A DNA stretch of 64,000 nt from Oligoflexia bacterium (GTDB lineage: Bacteria; Bdellovibrionota; Bacteriovoracia; Bacteriovoracales; Bacteriovoracaceae). Where the stretch lies: assembly GCA_024229115.1 (NCBI GenBank), contig JAAEST010000111.1:1-64000 (forward strand). The letters run 5' to 3'. Both the position numbers and the translations under genes were made by a program. This document shows, one piece after another, positions 43,352-51,501 of the stretch. The number at the start of each line of letters is the position of its first letter. Within the stretch, counting starts at the first letter, position 1. The notes beneath the pieces are model-generated. The model saw only the letters and a list, made by a program, of their open reading frames with translations. It had not been told where the DNA came from and searched no databases.

Positions 43352-44544
43352 GGATTCATCCTTACTCTTAAAAGATTATATGTTTGTGCTTGTTCAATTG
43401 CTGGAAGTTTTAAAATCATTCCTGGCCGAGTCTTTGGAAGTACCTCGCCAGAAGCATCAAGCAATTGATCAGGTCGTACAATGATATTTTCACCTTGGAA
43501 GGGAATGACTTCCAGATGATCATTTGTTGTAAATGGTGAGCGTATTTCAACTAAGGTATAGTCACTTGCCGTCTCAAGAACAACTCCCCCTACCACATAG
43601 TCATTATCACTATGCTCTCTTTCATCAAAGATTGAGTTGGCTCCGGCAGGATCAACAAGACTGGCCTGCGTATAATCACGATGACCTACTTTTCTTAATT
43701 CAGCTTCCCAATTTTCTAATTGGTCACTTAAGAAGTTTCCGTGTTCTCGATATTGATTAAGAGCTTGAGAATAAACCTTAGAAATTGTTCCCACATAGTG
43801 ATGAGTCTTCATACGTCCTTCGACTTTTAGACTATCAATACCAGCGTCGATGAAATCTTGAAGAACTCTAATCCCTTCTAGATCTTTTGAACTCATAAAG
43901 AAGGCATTCTTATATTCCTCACTTCCCTTTGGTGCTAGTGAGTATTCAAAACGACAAGAGTGTGCACAACCACCACGATTAGAATCACGTCCTTGAGTAT
44001 AATTTGAGATCACGCAGTTTCCAGAATAGGCCATACACATTGATCCGTGGACAAACATTTCTAATTCAATATCAACATTATCTTTGATTCTCTTTGCTTC
44101 TGAAATGGCCACTTCCCGACCGAGAACAATTCTCTTTACTCCTTGCTCTTTCCAGAACATGGCCGATTGAGAGTTAAGACAGCTGGCCTGTGTTGATAAA
44201 TGAACGATAAGGTCTGAATGTCTACGAACTGTTTGAACGACTCCTAAGTCAGAACAAATAACAGCATCCACCCCAATTTCTTCTAATAATTTTAAAAATT
44301 CTGGTAGTTCATTGAGTTCAGAATCATGGAGAAAAGAATTGAGAACCACATAGACGAGCTTGCCACGATCATGGGCAAACTTTAGGGCCTCTCTTAATTC
44401 TTCTTCATTGAAATTATCAGCAGCACTTCTGAGGCCGAACTTCTGTCCTCCAAGATAACAGGCATCCGCCCCATACCACATGGCGATCTTCAGTTTTTCC
44501 AAACTGCCAGCAGGACTTAGTAATTCTGGTACCCAATTTGACAC
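43348..44544 (-). CDS. U32-family protein, TrhP/YegQ-like RNA hydroxylase
   Basis: About 398 residues from the GTG at 44544, preferred because AAAGG lies 7 nt upstream; a TTG at 44589 would leave only 23 nt to the divergent gene. The opening PELLSPAGSLEKLKIAMWYG is typical of U32 proteins. HGSMCMAYSGNC and RDSNRGGCAHSC carry the four-Cys [4Fe-4S] cluster. TrhP hydroxylates U34 of tRNA using prephenate; others act on 23S rRNA or ubiquinone precursors. The NRGGC variant is close to YegQ/TrhP. It is co-encoded with the degenerate U32 protein. Confidence 0.88.
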   Translation of the reverse strand: MSNWVPELLSPAGSLEKLKIAMWYGADACYLGGQKFGLRSAADNFNEEELREALKFAHDRGKLVYVVLNSFLHDSELNELPEFLKLLEEIGVDAVICSDLGVVQTVRRHSDLIVHLSTQASCLNSQSAMFWKEQGVKRIVLGREVAISEAKRIKDNVDIELEMFVHGSMCMAYSGNCVISNYTQGRDSNRGGCAHSCRFEYSLAPKGSEEYKNAFFMSSKDLEGIRVLQDFIDAGIDSLKVEGRMKTHHYVGTISKVYSQALNQYREHGNFLSDQLENWEAELRKVGHRDYTQASLVDPAGANSIFDEREHSDNDYVVGGVVLETASDYTLVEIRSPFTTNDHLEVIPFQGENIIVRPDQLLDASGEVLPKTRPGMILKLPAIEQAQTYNLLRVRMNP

Positions 44545-44612
44545 AGCGCAACCTTTATAAAAATCAATACCCTGTGTTTTAACTAACAATGTTTTCCTTT
44601 ACAATATAAGGA

Positions 44613-45743
44613 GTGAAAAAATTACTTAAAATCCTGGTCTTTTTGGCCATTTCTTTTGCTGGATCGCTTGTTTATCTCAAGTACACGAGTACGCGAACTA
44701 GCGTCCTGCCATTGCCATATTATTTCGCGAAATCCTATAAACAAGACATAGCGAGCACCAAAGCCGCTGAAGCGGATATTCTTCTAGTTGGTGATCGCAT
44801 GGCCAAGAGTTTTAATCGTGGTCTCAATCAAATGATTCCAAGACTTAGCGAGAACCTGAAAGAACCTTTAAAGGTCTATGATTGGTCAACTGATGGAGAA
44901 GGAATTCATCGCACCCTGGCCAAAATTAAAAGTTTAGATACTCTCCCAACACTTATTATCTACCTTGGCGGTACTCAAGAATTCTACGAAAAAACTTTTA
45001 ATCCTAAAGACGTAAAAAGAATTCTACATAACTTTAACGTCTACAATGACGATAAAAAGGCCTCTCTCATAATGGCCTTTCCTATCCTTAGTCGTTTTCT
45101 CTATGCCGGTGTGGATTATCAAAAACTTGGTGAGAAACCAGTAAAGAGAAAAGAAAAGATCGAAGCAGCCGTTACTCAGAATATTATGGAAGGGACTTAC
45201 AAACTCTTTGAGTACCAATGGATGGACCTTCTCAATCATATTAAATCAAAAGATGGAAAGATGGTGGTTATCACTCCACCTATCAATCTTGAAGTTGTAC
45301 CAAGAAGTGTTTGCGAGAACTCTCAAACTCAGAATATTTTGATTGAGCAAAATCGTATTTCAAAATTAATCAAAGAAAAGAGATACAAAGATGCTTTTAA
45401 ACCAGCAAGTGAACTCAGCAAAATTGCCGTTGGTAATAGTTTAAGCTTTTATCTCTTGGGAAAAGTACATTTAGGAACAGGTGACTTTCTTAAAGCGAGG
45501 CAGGCCTTCTATAAGGCCAATATCTTTGACTGTACCCTATGGCGTGGAAATATTATTTTTAATAAAATCTTAGTTGAAGAAGCAGAAACAAGAGGCTTCG
45601 AGATTATAGACTTTAATTTAATGATTAACAGAAATATTGGAAAGAATGTTCTCTTTTCAGACAAGATTTATCCTCAGGAACTTTTCTGGGAGATGTTAAA
45701 TGAAGAGGTCGAAACTAAAATTCGAAGTCTTCTAAAATTGTGA
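44613..45743 (+). CDS. Membrane-anchored SGNH-like protein with TPR-like segment
   Basis: A 376-residue protein with an N-terminal membrane anchor (LLKILVFLAISFAGSLVYLK). ADILLVGDRMAKSF and TLIIYLGGTQEF resemble blocks I and III of SGNH hydrolases, but the nucleophile Ser is replaced by Asp and the late block reads FSDKIYPQ without His, so catalysis is doubtful. Residues about 255-305 look like one or two TPR units. The annotated GTG directly follows AAGGA, so a start a few codons later is possible. The cyclic-nucleotide-binding gene starts 7 nt downstream. Confidence 0.6.
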   Translation: MKKLLKILVFLAISFAGSLVYLKYTSTRTSVLPLPYYFAKSYKQDIASTKAAEADILLVGDRMAKSFNRGLNQMIPRLSENLKEPLKVYDWSTDGEGIHRTLAKIKSLDTLPTLIIYLGGTQEFYEKTFNPKDVKRILHNFNVYNDDKKASLIMAFPILSRFLYAGVDYQKLGEKPVKRKEKIEAAVTQNIMEGTYKLFEYQWMDLLNHIKSKDGKMVVITPPINLEVVPRSVCENSQTQNILIEQNRISKLIKEKRYKDAFKPASELSKIAVGNSLSFYLLGKVHLGTGDFLKARQAFYKANIFDCTLWRGNIIFNKILVEEAETRGFEIIDFNLMINRNIGKNVLFSDKIYPQELFWEMLNEEVETKIRSLLKL

Positions 45744-45750
45744 GGAAATT

Positions 45751-46212
45751 ATGGGTGAAAAAAGTTTATCAGGTCCCCTAACTCTAAAACTCGATAAAGA
45801 TGAAATTATCTGTAGTGCTGGTGAGCATGATCACGACCTCTATATTATTCATAAAGGAAAACTTCTCGTCTTCGTCAATAACGGAACAAAGATAACACCT
45901 CTCGCATTTCTTGGGCCTGGAGAATATATTGGCGAGCTCAGCTTCTTTGATAAAGAGCCTCGTAGTGCCCATGTTATTTGTGTAGAGCCAAGCACATTAA
46001 TTAGAATCCCTGTCACAGAGAAAGAAAAACAATTTCCGAGATGGTTAGAAACAATTGCTATTTCAATTACTCATAAATTAAGAAAGACTGGTGAGTTAGT
46101 TAGACAAAAAGGTATTAGAAAACAAAATGTTGAAACGATGAAACCTTTAACTATTGAAGAACAAAGACACTACTATCAAAAACTACAAGACTATATGGCC
46201 GATAATGCTTAA
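45751..46212 (+). CDS. Cyclic nucleotide-binding domain protein
   Basis: A 153-residue cytoplasmic protein made of one CNB (CRP-like) domain: DKDEIICSAGEHDHDLYIIH, the GxxxGE phosphate-binding cassette written GPGEYIGELSFFDKEPRSAH, then a closing helix. There is no helix-turn-helix, kinase or channel domain. RSAH rather than RxAT suggests altered nucleotide selectivity. It is probably a stand-alone effector or sensor for cAMP/cGMP. It is in an operon with the SGNH-like protein and ends with its own terminator. Confidence 0.88.
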   Translation: MGEKSLSGPLTLKLDKDEIICSAGEHDHDLYIIHKGKLLVFVNNGTKITPLAFLGPGEYIGELSFFDKEPRSAHVICVEPSTLIRIPVTEKEKQFPRWLETIAISITHKLRKTGELVRQKGIRKQNVETMKPLTIEEQRHYYQKLQDYMADNA

Positions 46213-46221
46213 GAATATAGT

Positions 46222-46247
46222 GTAACCGCACCAGTCGGTTACTTTTT
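46222..46247 (+). terminator. Terminator after the cyclic-nucleotide-binding gene
   Basis: A perfect 7-bp stem GTAACCG/CGGTTAC with a 7-nt loop is followed by TTTTT. It lies 9 nt after the stop codon. Confidence 0.88.
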
Positions 46248-46325
46248 GTCACCCCAGAATGACCCAATTTTAAGGAAATTTATTTAAATTTATCCCTTAT
46301 TTCCCCTTTTGACCCTATCAAAAGT

Positions 46326-46342
46326 TGGCACGCTATTAGCAA
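46326..46342 (+). promoter_or_regulatory. Sigma-54-type (-24/-12) promoter
   Basis: TTGGCACGCTATTAGCA matches the consensus TGGCACG-N4-TTGC at the GG and GC pairs, separated by exactly 10 nt, with one change (TAGC for TTGC). It sits in a non-coding gap just after a terminator and 66 nt before the micro-lipoprotein start. It implies RpoN plus enhancer-binding protein control. Confidence 0.65.
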
Positions 46343-46407
46343 TATATATTAGTAAGCAAGTTGAGACCAAGGATCGGTCTCTATTTGAGGTATACAAGGA
46401 GGTATAT

Positions 46408-46578
46408 GTGAAAAAGAATGTATGGACATTATTTTTTCTACTCACTTTGACTTGGCTAGTGAGCTCTTGCTCATCGAATTCTGTGGCCAAAGCTCCTCAT
46501 GACAGTGACAGCGCGAAGAAGTTAAAACTCAACAAACAGGAACAGTTCAGCCACTTTCGAGGCTTTAGCACTCGATAG
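46408..46578 (+). CDS. Very small lipoprotein, 56 residues
   Basis: From the GTG at 46408, which has AAGGAGG 7 nt upstream; a longer frame from 46309 would run through the promoter and lacks a ribosome site. A lipoprotein signal ends LVSSC, leaving a mature peptide of about 37 charged residues (KAPHDSDSAKKLKLNKQEQF). Role unknown. It is an isolated transcription unit: a sigma-54-type promoter in front and a strong terminator behind. It is reminiscent of tiny lysis or entericidin-type lipoproteins, without sequence evidence. Confidence 0.7.
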   Translation: MKKNVWTLFFLLTLTWLVSSCSSNSVAKAPHDSDSAKKLKLNKQEQFSHFRGFSTR

Positions 46579-46598
46579 GAATTCTCTCTCTCTCTGAA

Positions 46599-46635
46599 GG
46601 AACAGGAGGCCACGTGGTCTCCTGTTTCCCTTTTT
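46599..46635 (+). terminator. Terminator after the micro-lipoprotein
   Basis: A CAGGAG/CTCCTG stem (603-608/619-624) is extended by A/T pairs and an inner CCAC/GTGG, followed by CCCTTTTT. It is preceded by a short TC-repeat (46584-46595). Confidence 0.85.
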
Positions 46636-46743
46636 CACAAAACTAAAAAATCCGCGCAAAATCTTTATGTAATTTTTATCACTTATCATTGGCCAACAAG
46701 TAATTGGACTCCTATAAAGTACAAAATTTTTTAGGAGATCCTT

Positions 46744-47130
46744 ATGAAACTTTTTATTTTAACTGCATTACTTTTAACTAGTTCTGTGACAAGAGCAAAT
46801 AATCAACCAGTATTCTTTCCTAACAATACTGATTTAAATTCAGGTGTAAAATCTTTTATCCAAAAAGTTGTTAATCTTAACTGTAAGAAAGCAATTAGAA
46901 GTGGGTCTGTTGAATGGGAGAGCACGGAAGTTATCGTTGATGAATATGATCAAGGGAAGTTTGACTATTACTATAATGTTAAACTTGTTGTTGATTACAA
47001 TACAGATCAAATCCCTACAGATGAAATCACACTTTTAGTAGAAGAGTATGACATCGCAAATCCAAGATTTGAGAAATATTACTTAGAAAGCCTCCAAGCT
47101 ACTGGAAACGTTTGCGATCTTTACAACTAA
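46744..47130 (+). CDS. Small periplasmic protein of unknown function
   Basis: A 128-residue protein with signal peptide (MKLFILTALLLTSSVTRA). The mature part has two Cys (Asn-Leu-Asn-Cys-Lys and Gly-Asn-Val-Cys near the end) that could form a disulfide. It is otherwise beta-rich and acidic (YDQGKFDYYYNVKLVVDYNT). A good TTAGGAGATCCTT ribosome region precedes the ATG. No family is recognised. The RlhA-like gene follows 25 nt downstream. Confidence 0.7.
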   Translation: MKLFILTALLLTSSVTRANNQPVFFPNNTDLNSGVKSFIQKVVNLNCKKAIRSGSVEWESTEVIVDEYDQGKFDYYYNVKLVVDYNTDQIPTDEITLLVEEYDIANPRFEKYYLESLQATGNVCDLYN

Positions 47131-47155
47131 GTAATTGAGTGGCACATATAACCTT

Positions 47156-49642
47156 ATGAAATCTAATCATAAGGGCCTAAAGAAGCCGGAACTCCTCCTC
47201 CCTGTGGGGACTAAAGAAATGTGTCTCGCTGCCATTCATAATGGGGCTGATGCGGTCTATATGGGAGTTCCTAGCTTCAATGCACGAGGAAGAACGACAG
47301 ATTTCACGATTGAAGAGCTAAAGGAGCTGATTGAGCTTTGTCATCTCTATGATGTGAAGGTACTACTGGCCTTTAATGTTCTCATTTTTGAAGAAGAATT
47401 AGATTACTGTCTTGAAGTTCTCAATGAAATTATTCCTCTAAATCCTGATGCTTTTATTGTTCAAGACCTTGGCCTCGTTAAATTGATTAAAGAAATTTGC
47501 CCTGAACAGGTTGTCCACGCTTCAACCCAAATGACGATTACCAATGCTCACGCCATTGAATTCCTAGACGATCTTGATATCAAAAGATTTGTTTTAGGAA
47601 GAGAAGTTTCTTTAAAAGAAATAGAAAAAGTAAAAGAAAGAACAGATAAAGAAATTGAAGTCTTTGTTCATGGTGCTCTCTGTGTCGCCTACTCTGGACA
47701 ATGTCTTACCTCAGAATCACTGGGTGGAAGAAGTGCCAATCGAGGTCAATGTGCTCAATCCTGTCGTTTTGAATATGACCTTATTGTTGATGGTGAAAAA
47801 TATAATACTAATAATCGCAACTATCTTGTAAGCCCTCAGGATCTCTGTGGACTGAATGAAATTGAAAAACTCACTCAACTCCAAGTAGACTGTCTAAAAG
47901 TTGAAGGCCGCTTAAAAGGACCAGACTATGTTGCCGCATGTGCTAGTTCTTATCGTCAAGAGCTAGACAAGATGACTGATCAAAAGTCTCGTGCTCAGAA
48001 TTTTCAAAAGATTGAGAAATCATTTTCTCGTGGTTATTTCTCAGGATGGCTACATGGAGTTGATCATCAGAAACTTGTTGAAGGTAGTTATGGAAACCAT
48101 CGAGGTCCGCTAGCTGGAATTGTAGAAAATATTACAGGTCAAACAATTTGGCTTAAGAGCAATCTAGAACTAAATCCTGGAATGGGCCTTATCATTACCA
48201 ATCCTAAGATATCGACATCAAATTTTGAACTTGGTGCTAATATTTATGAAACAAAACAAAAAAAGGACCAAATAGGCATAACCGTTGCTAAACATATTGA
48301 TCTTTCAAAAGTTCAAAAAGGAATGAGAGTCTTCATAAATAAAGACCCTAATAATACAAAGGATCTTGAAAAGAGCTTTACCGATAAAACATTACTGAAG
48401 AGAATGCCGGTAAATATTGAAGTTTATGCCAAGTTAGATGAGCCGCTAAGAATTGTTTACCAAGATTTTCAAGGTCATACAGCTGAGCTCTTAGGTGAAG
48501 AAGTTCAAGCTTCTCAAAAACGACCGACTCTCAAAGAAGATATTGAAAAAGAATTATCAAAGCTCTCAACGACTTGTTTTTATCTCGATAAGATAGAATT
48601 TGAGACTGATGAAAATATCTTTATTTCGAATAAAGAACTTAAAACGTTAAGGCAGCAGGCCATCAAAGATCTTTATCAGTTAAGAATTCAAAGACCTAGC
48701 AAAGATATAAGAACTTACAATTTTACTGAACTAGAAGACATAGATAATAATATTGAGAGTAAGGCCAATGTACTTATTAGAAATACAAATCAACTGCAAT
48801 CATTTTTAAATCACGTTCAAGACATAGAAACTATAAAGTATATCATTCTTGATTATGAATTTGGGAAAGACTATGCGGCAGATATTGAAAGAGTAAGAGC
48901 GAAAGGACTTTCGGTCGCCATCGCAACGACACGTATACTCAAACCAAATGAATATCATCATCTCAAAGTTCTTATCCGTCTTAATCCAGATGCCATTCTC
49001 GTCAGAAACCTAGGGGCCATCAATTTTCTGAGAGAAAATAACTATCAAGGAGATCTCTTTGGAGATTTTTCATTGAATGTGAGTAATTCATTAAGCTACG
49101 AATACTTAAGTAAAAAAGGCTTAAGCTCTCTTTGCTTAAGCTATGATCTCAATGCTAAGCAGATATCAAACTTAATTGCTCATTGTAACCCTAGTAAATT
49201 AGAAATTACTATTCATCAGTATATGCCTGAGTTTCATATGGAGCATTGTGTATTTGCTGCTTTTTTAAGTAACGGTAGTAGCTTTAAAGACTGTGGTAAA
49301 CCATGTGAAGAACATAAAGTGGAACTTAAAGACCCTTATGGAAATTTTCATACACTTGCTGCTGATCAAGAATGTCGAAATACTCTCTTTAAGAACTCTC
49401 CTCAAGCGGCCATCTCTTCTTTAAAAGGTTGGATTGATAATGGAGTTTCTCATTTTCGTATTGAAGGTTTAAATGAATCGGGTGAAGAACTCGCTCGTAA
49501 GTATGATCTCTATGCAAGCTTCATTAATGACCTTATTGATGAAGATGAATTAAAAGATAAACTCAATGTTCTAGAGAAATTTGGAGTTACTGAAGGCCAA
49601 CTTCTTTTCAATGATAACTACCAAGATAGAAAACAATTCTAG
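47156..49642 (+). CDS. U32-family protein with extended C-terminus, RlhA-like 23S rRNA hydroxylase
   Basis: 828 residues from the ATG at 47156 (a TTG at 47135 is also in frame). The N-terminus KPELLLPVGTKEMCLAAIHN and the [4Fe-4S] motifs HGALCVAYSGQC and RSANRGQCAQSC match RlhA (YdcP), which hydroxylates C2501 of 23S rRNA. DLCGLNEIEKL and VEGRLKGPDY follow in order. A second half (about 500-828) includes another TIM-barrel-like unit and a Cys-containing motif HMEHCVFAAFLSNGSSFKDC. Full-length members of this type are about 650-850 residues. It is the third U32-type gene in 7 kb. Confidence 0.88.
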   Translation: MKSNHKGLKKPELLLPVGTKEMCLAAIHNGADAVYMGVPSFNARGRTTDFTIEELKELIELCHLYDVKVLLAFNVLIFEEELDYCLEVLNEIIPLNPDAFIVQDLGLVKLIKEICPEQVVHASTQMTITNAHAIEFLDDLDIKRFVLGREVSLKEIEKVKERTDKEIEVFVHGALCVAYSGQCLTSESLGGRSANRGQCAQSCRFEYDLIVDGEKYNTNNRNYLVSPQDLCGLNEIEKLTQLQVDCLKVEGRLKGPDYVAACASSYRQELDKMTDQKSRAQNFQKIEKSFSRGYFSGWLHGVDHQKLVEGSYGNHRGPLAGIVENITGQTIWLKSNLELNPGMGLIITNPKISTSNFELGANIYETKQKKDQIGITVAKHIDLSKVQKGMRVFINKDPNNTKDLEKSFTDKTLLKRMPVNIEVYAKLDEPLRIVYQDFQGHTAELLGEEVQASQKRPTLKEDIEKELSKLSTTCFYLDKIEFETDENIFISNKELKTLRQQAIKDLYQLRIQRPSKDIRTYNFTELEDIDNNIESKANVLIRNTNQLQSFLNHVQDIETIKYIILDYEFGKDYAADIERVRAKGLSVAIATTRILKPNEYHHLKVLIRLNPDAILVRNLGAINFLRENNYQGDLFGDFSLNVSNSLSYEYLSKKGLSSLCLSYDLNAKQISNLIAHCNPSKLEITIHQYMPEFHMEHCVFAAFLSNGSSFKDCGKPCEEHKVELKDPYGNFHTLAADQECRNTLFKNSPQAAISSLKGWIDNGVSHFRIEGLNESGEELARKYDLYASFINDLIDEDELKDKLNVLEKFGVTEGQLLFNDNYQDRKQF

Positions 49643-50187
49643 AGAATATCTGACTTCTTTACTTCTCTATACTCACCAGGTTTTAGATTCCCGAGATTAA
49701 GTTTACCAATCGCTACTCGAATAAGTCTCAGTGTTGGAAATCCAATGGCCGCAGTCATTCTCCTTACTTGCCTATTCTTTCCTTCCGTCAATTTAATCTC
49801 TAACCAACATGTTGGGATATTCTTACGTTCTCTTATAGGAGGATCACGATCAAAGACTTTTGGTTCTGGTTCCAAAATCTTCACCTGACAGGGTTTTGTC
49901 TTATAACCTTTAATAACAACTCCCCGAGAGAGCTTTTCAAGGTCTTTTTTTTCGGGAATCTTTTCAACTTGTACCCAATATATTTTTTCTTTATCGTTCT
50001 TTGGATCAGTCACCTTTTTTATAAAAGGACCATCATTAGTAAGAAGTAAAAGTCCCTCACTATCTTTATCTAGTCTTCCAGCCGCATAAACTTCACTAGG
50101 AAGATTATACTCACTAAGAGTTACTCCTTCTCCGGTAAACTGACTGACACAATTAAAGGGTTTATAAAAGGCTATATATTTCATCAT
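49639..50187 (-). CDS. RsuA/RluE-family rRNA pseudouridine synthase
   Basis: A 182-residue enzyme that isomerises uridine to pseudouridine in rRNA. It lacks the N-terminal S4 domain, like RluE. The start AFYKPFNCVSQF, catalytic-Asp motif AAGRLDKDSEGLLLLTNDG, and KLTEGKNRQVRRMTAAIGFP and LIRVAIGKLNLGNLKPGEYR are hallmarks of the RsuA/RluB/E/F group. RluE itself modifies U2457 of 23S rRNA; exact target here is inferred. Its 3' end overlaps the RlhA-like gene by 4 nt. Confidence 0.93.
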   Translation of the reverse strand: MMKYIAFYKPFNCVSQFTGEGVTLSEYNLPSEVYAAGRLDKDSEGLLLLTNDGPFIKKVTDPKNDKEKIYWVQVEKIPEKKDLEKLSRGVVIKGYKTKPCQVKILEPEPKVFDRDPPIRERKNIPTCWLEIKLTEGKNRQVRRMTAAIGFPTLRLIRVAIGKLNLGNLKPGEYREVKKSDIL

Positions 50188-50223
50188 TAATTACATTATA
50201 ACTAAATAAGCTATAATAGGTAT

Positions 50224-50463
50224 ATGTATTATATTACAACTGATTTAAACGACGGCCACTATTACATAGCACCGCTTGGAAAAGTAAGTGATCCCTACCT
50301 CATTCGCTTTGCTAAAAGATATCAAGCCGATGACTATTTGAAGAAGTTAATTGCGGGCATAAAAAAAGATCCTCTCAAGGATCCAAACATCTATAAGTTT
50401 ATTGAAAAAATCACTGACCCTAGTTTCCCAGGGTCAGTAAATATTTACGAAACTAAGAACTAG
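50224..50463 (+). CDS. Small protein of unknown function
   Basis: A 79-residue cytoplasmic protein ([20 protein letters not shown] start) with mixed alpha/beta character and aromatic residues. No family is recognised. It is transcribed divergently from the pseudouridine synthase with a 36-nt gap. Its last 60 nt double as the terminator hairpin of the convergent mdh gene, and it overlaps the mdh 3' end by 4 nt. Confidence 0.6.
   Translation: MYYITTDLNDGHYYIAPLGKVSDPYLIRFAKRYQADDYLKKLIAGIKKDPLKDPNIYKFIEKITDPSFPGSVNIYETKN
50403..50438 (-). terminator. Terminator of mdh, embedded in the neighbouring gene
   Basis: A perfect 9-bp stem ACTGACCCT/AGGGTCAGT (50413-50421, 50430-50438) is followed, reading the minus strand, by GATTTTTTC. 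It lies just downstream of mdh but inside the coding sequence of the convergent 79-residue gene. Confidence 0.8.
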
Positions 50464-51443
50464 ATTAAACCTAGATCTTTAACTGTATCTCTTTCAGTTC
50501 TTAATTCTTCAAGAGTCGTTGCGAACTTATCTTTACCAAAGTCATTGTGCTCAATTCCTTCAACAACTTTAAGTTGTCCATTCTCAACACGACAAGGGAA
50601 AGAGAAGATAAGACCTTCATCAACTCCGTACTGACCAGTTGAAGAAAGACACATTGAGAATGTCTCACCAGCTGGAGTGTCATGTGTAAGATTATAAACA
50701 CCTTGTACACAAGCGTTGGCAGCAGAAGCAGCTGAACTAGCACCTCTTGCTTGAATAATGGCAGCACCACGCTTTTGAACAACTGGGATAAACTCAGACT
50801 TAAGCCATTCTGAATCTGTAATGACTTCATTAGCCGGCTTTCCATCAATTTTAGCATTGAAGAAGTCTGGATATTGAGTCGCCGAGTGGTTCCCCCAAAT
50901 TGTCATATTTGTAACTTTCGTTACATCAACACCAGCTTTTTGAGCTAGCTGAGTTTTTGCTCTATTTTCATCAAGCATTGTCATTGCAAAGAATCTATCT
51001 TTTGGAAGACCTGAAGCTTCCATAGCAATTAAGCAGTTTGTGTTACATGGGTTACCAACAACAAAAAGTTTACAGTCATCTGCACCATGATCAGCAATTG
51101 CTTTTCCTAATGGACCGAAGATTCCCCCATTAACTTTGAGTAGATCCCCTCTTTCCATTCCTGCTTTTCTTGGAACTGCACCAATGGCAAGTACCCAGTT
51201 AGCATCTTTGAAAGCATCTTCCATTTTATCTGAACAAACAATATTTTTTAGAAGTGGAAAAGCACAGTCATCAAGTTCCATCTTTACACCTTCAAGAGCA
51301 CCTAGTGCTTGAGGCAGTTCAAGAAGTTGAAGTTCAACTTCAGTATCAGGACCAAACATTTGACCTGAGGCAATTCTAAAAAGGATGGCATAACCGATTT
51401 GACCAGCAGCACCTGTAACCGCTACTTTTACTCTTTTACTCAT
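50460..51443 (-). CDS. mdh: Malate dehydrogenase (NAD-dependent)
   Basis: A 327-residue TCA-cycle enzyme interconverting malate and oxaloacetate. NAD-binding [15 protein letters not shown] at the N-terminus, substrate-binding Arg pair in [14 protein letters not shown], the [12 protein letters not shown] segment and catalytic His in [12 protein letters not shown] are all present. It is of the cytoplasmic/mitochondrial-cytosolic type (about 325-330 residues) found in many bacteria. It is a single-gene unit. Confidence 0.97.
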   Translation of the reverse strand: MSKRVKVAVTGAAGQIGYAILFRIASGQMFGPDTEVELQLLELPQALGALEGVKMELDDCAFPLLKNIVCSDKMEDAFKDANWVLAIGAVPRKAGMERGDLLKVNGGIFGPLGKAIADHGADDCKLFVVGNPCNTNCLIAMEASGLPKDRFFAMTMLDENRAKTQLAQKAGVDVTKVTNMTIWGNHSATQYPDFFNAKIDGKPANEVITDSEWLKSEFIPVVQKRGAAIIQARGASSAASAANACVQGVYNLTHDTPAGETFSMCLSSTGQYGVDEGLIFSFPCRVENGQLKVVEGIEHNDFGKDKFATTLEELRTERDTVKDLGLI

Positions 51444-51501
51444 ACGAGACTCCTGTTTTGTGCATTAAATTAAAAACAGGAGAAATATAACACAGAGTTT
51501 T

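Noticed and set aside
46309-46407. N-terminal extension of the micro-lipoprotein from ATG 46309
   Set aside because: It would read through the sigma-54-type promoter, lacks a ribosome site, and places 33 residues before the lipoprotein signal; GTG 46408 has an ideal AAGGAGG.
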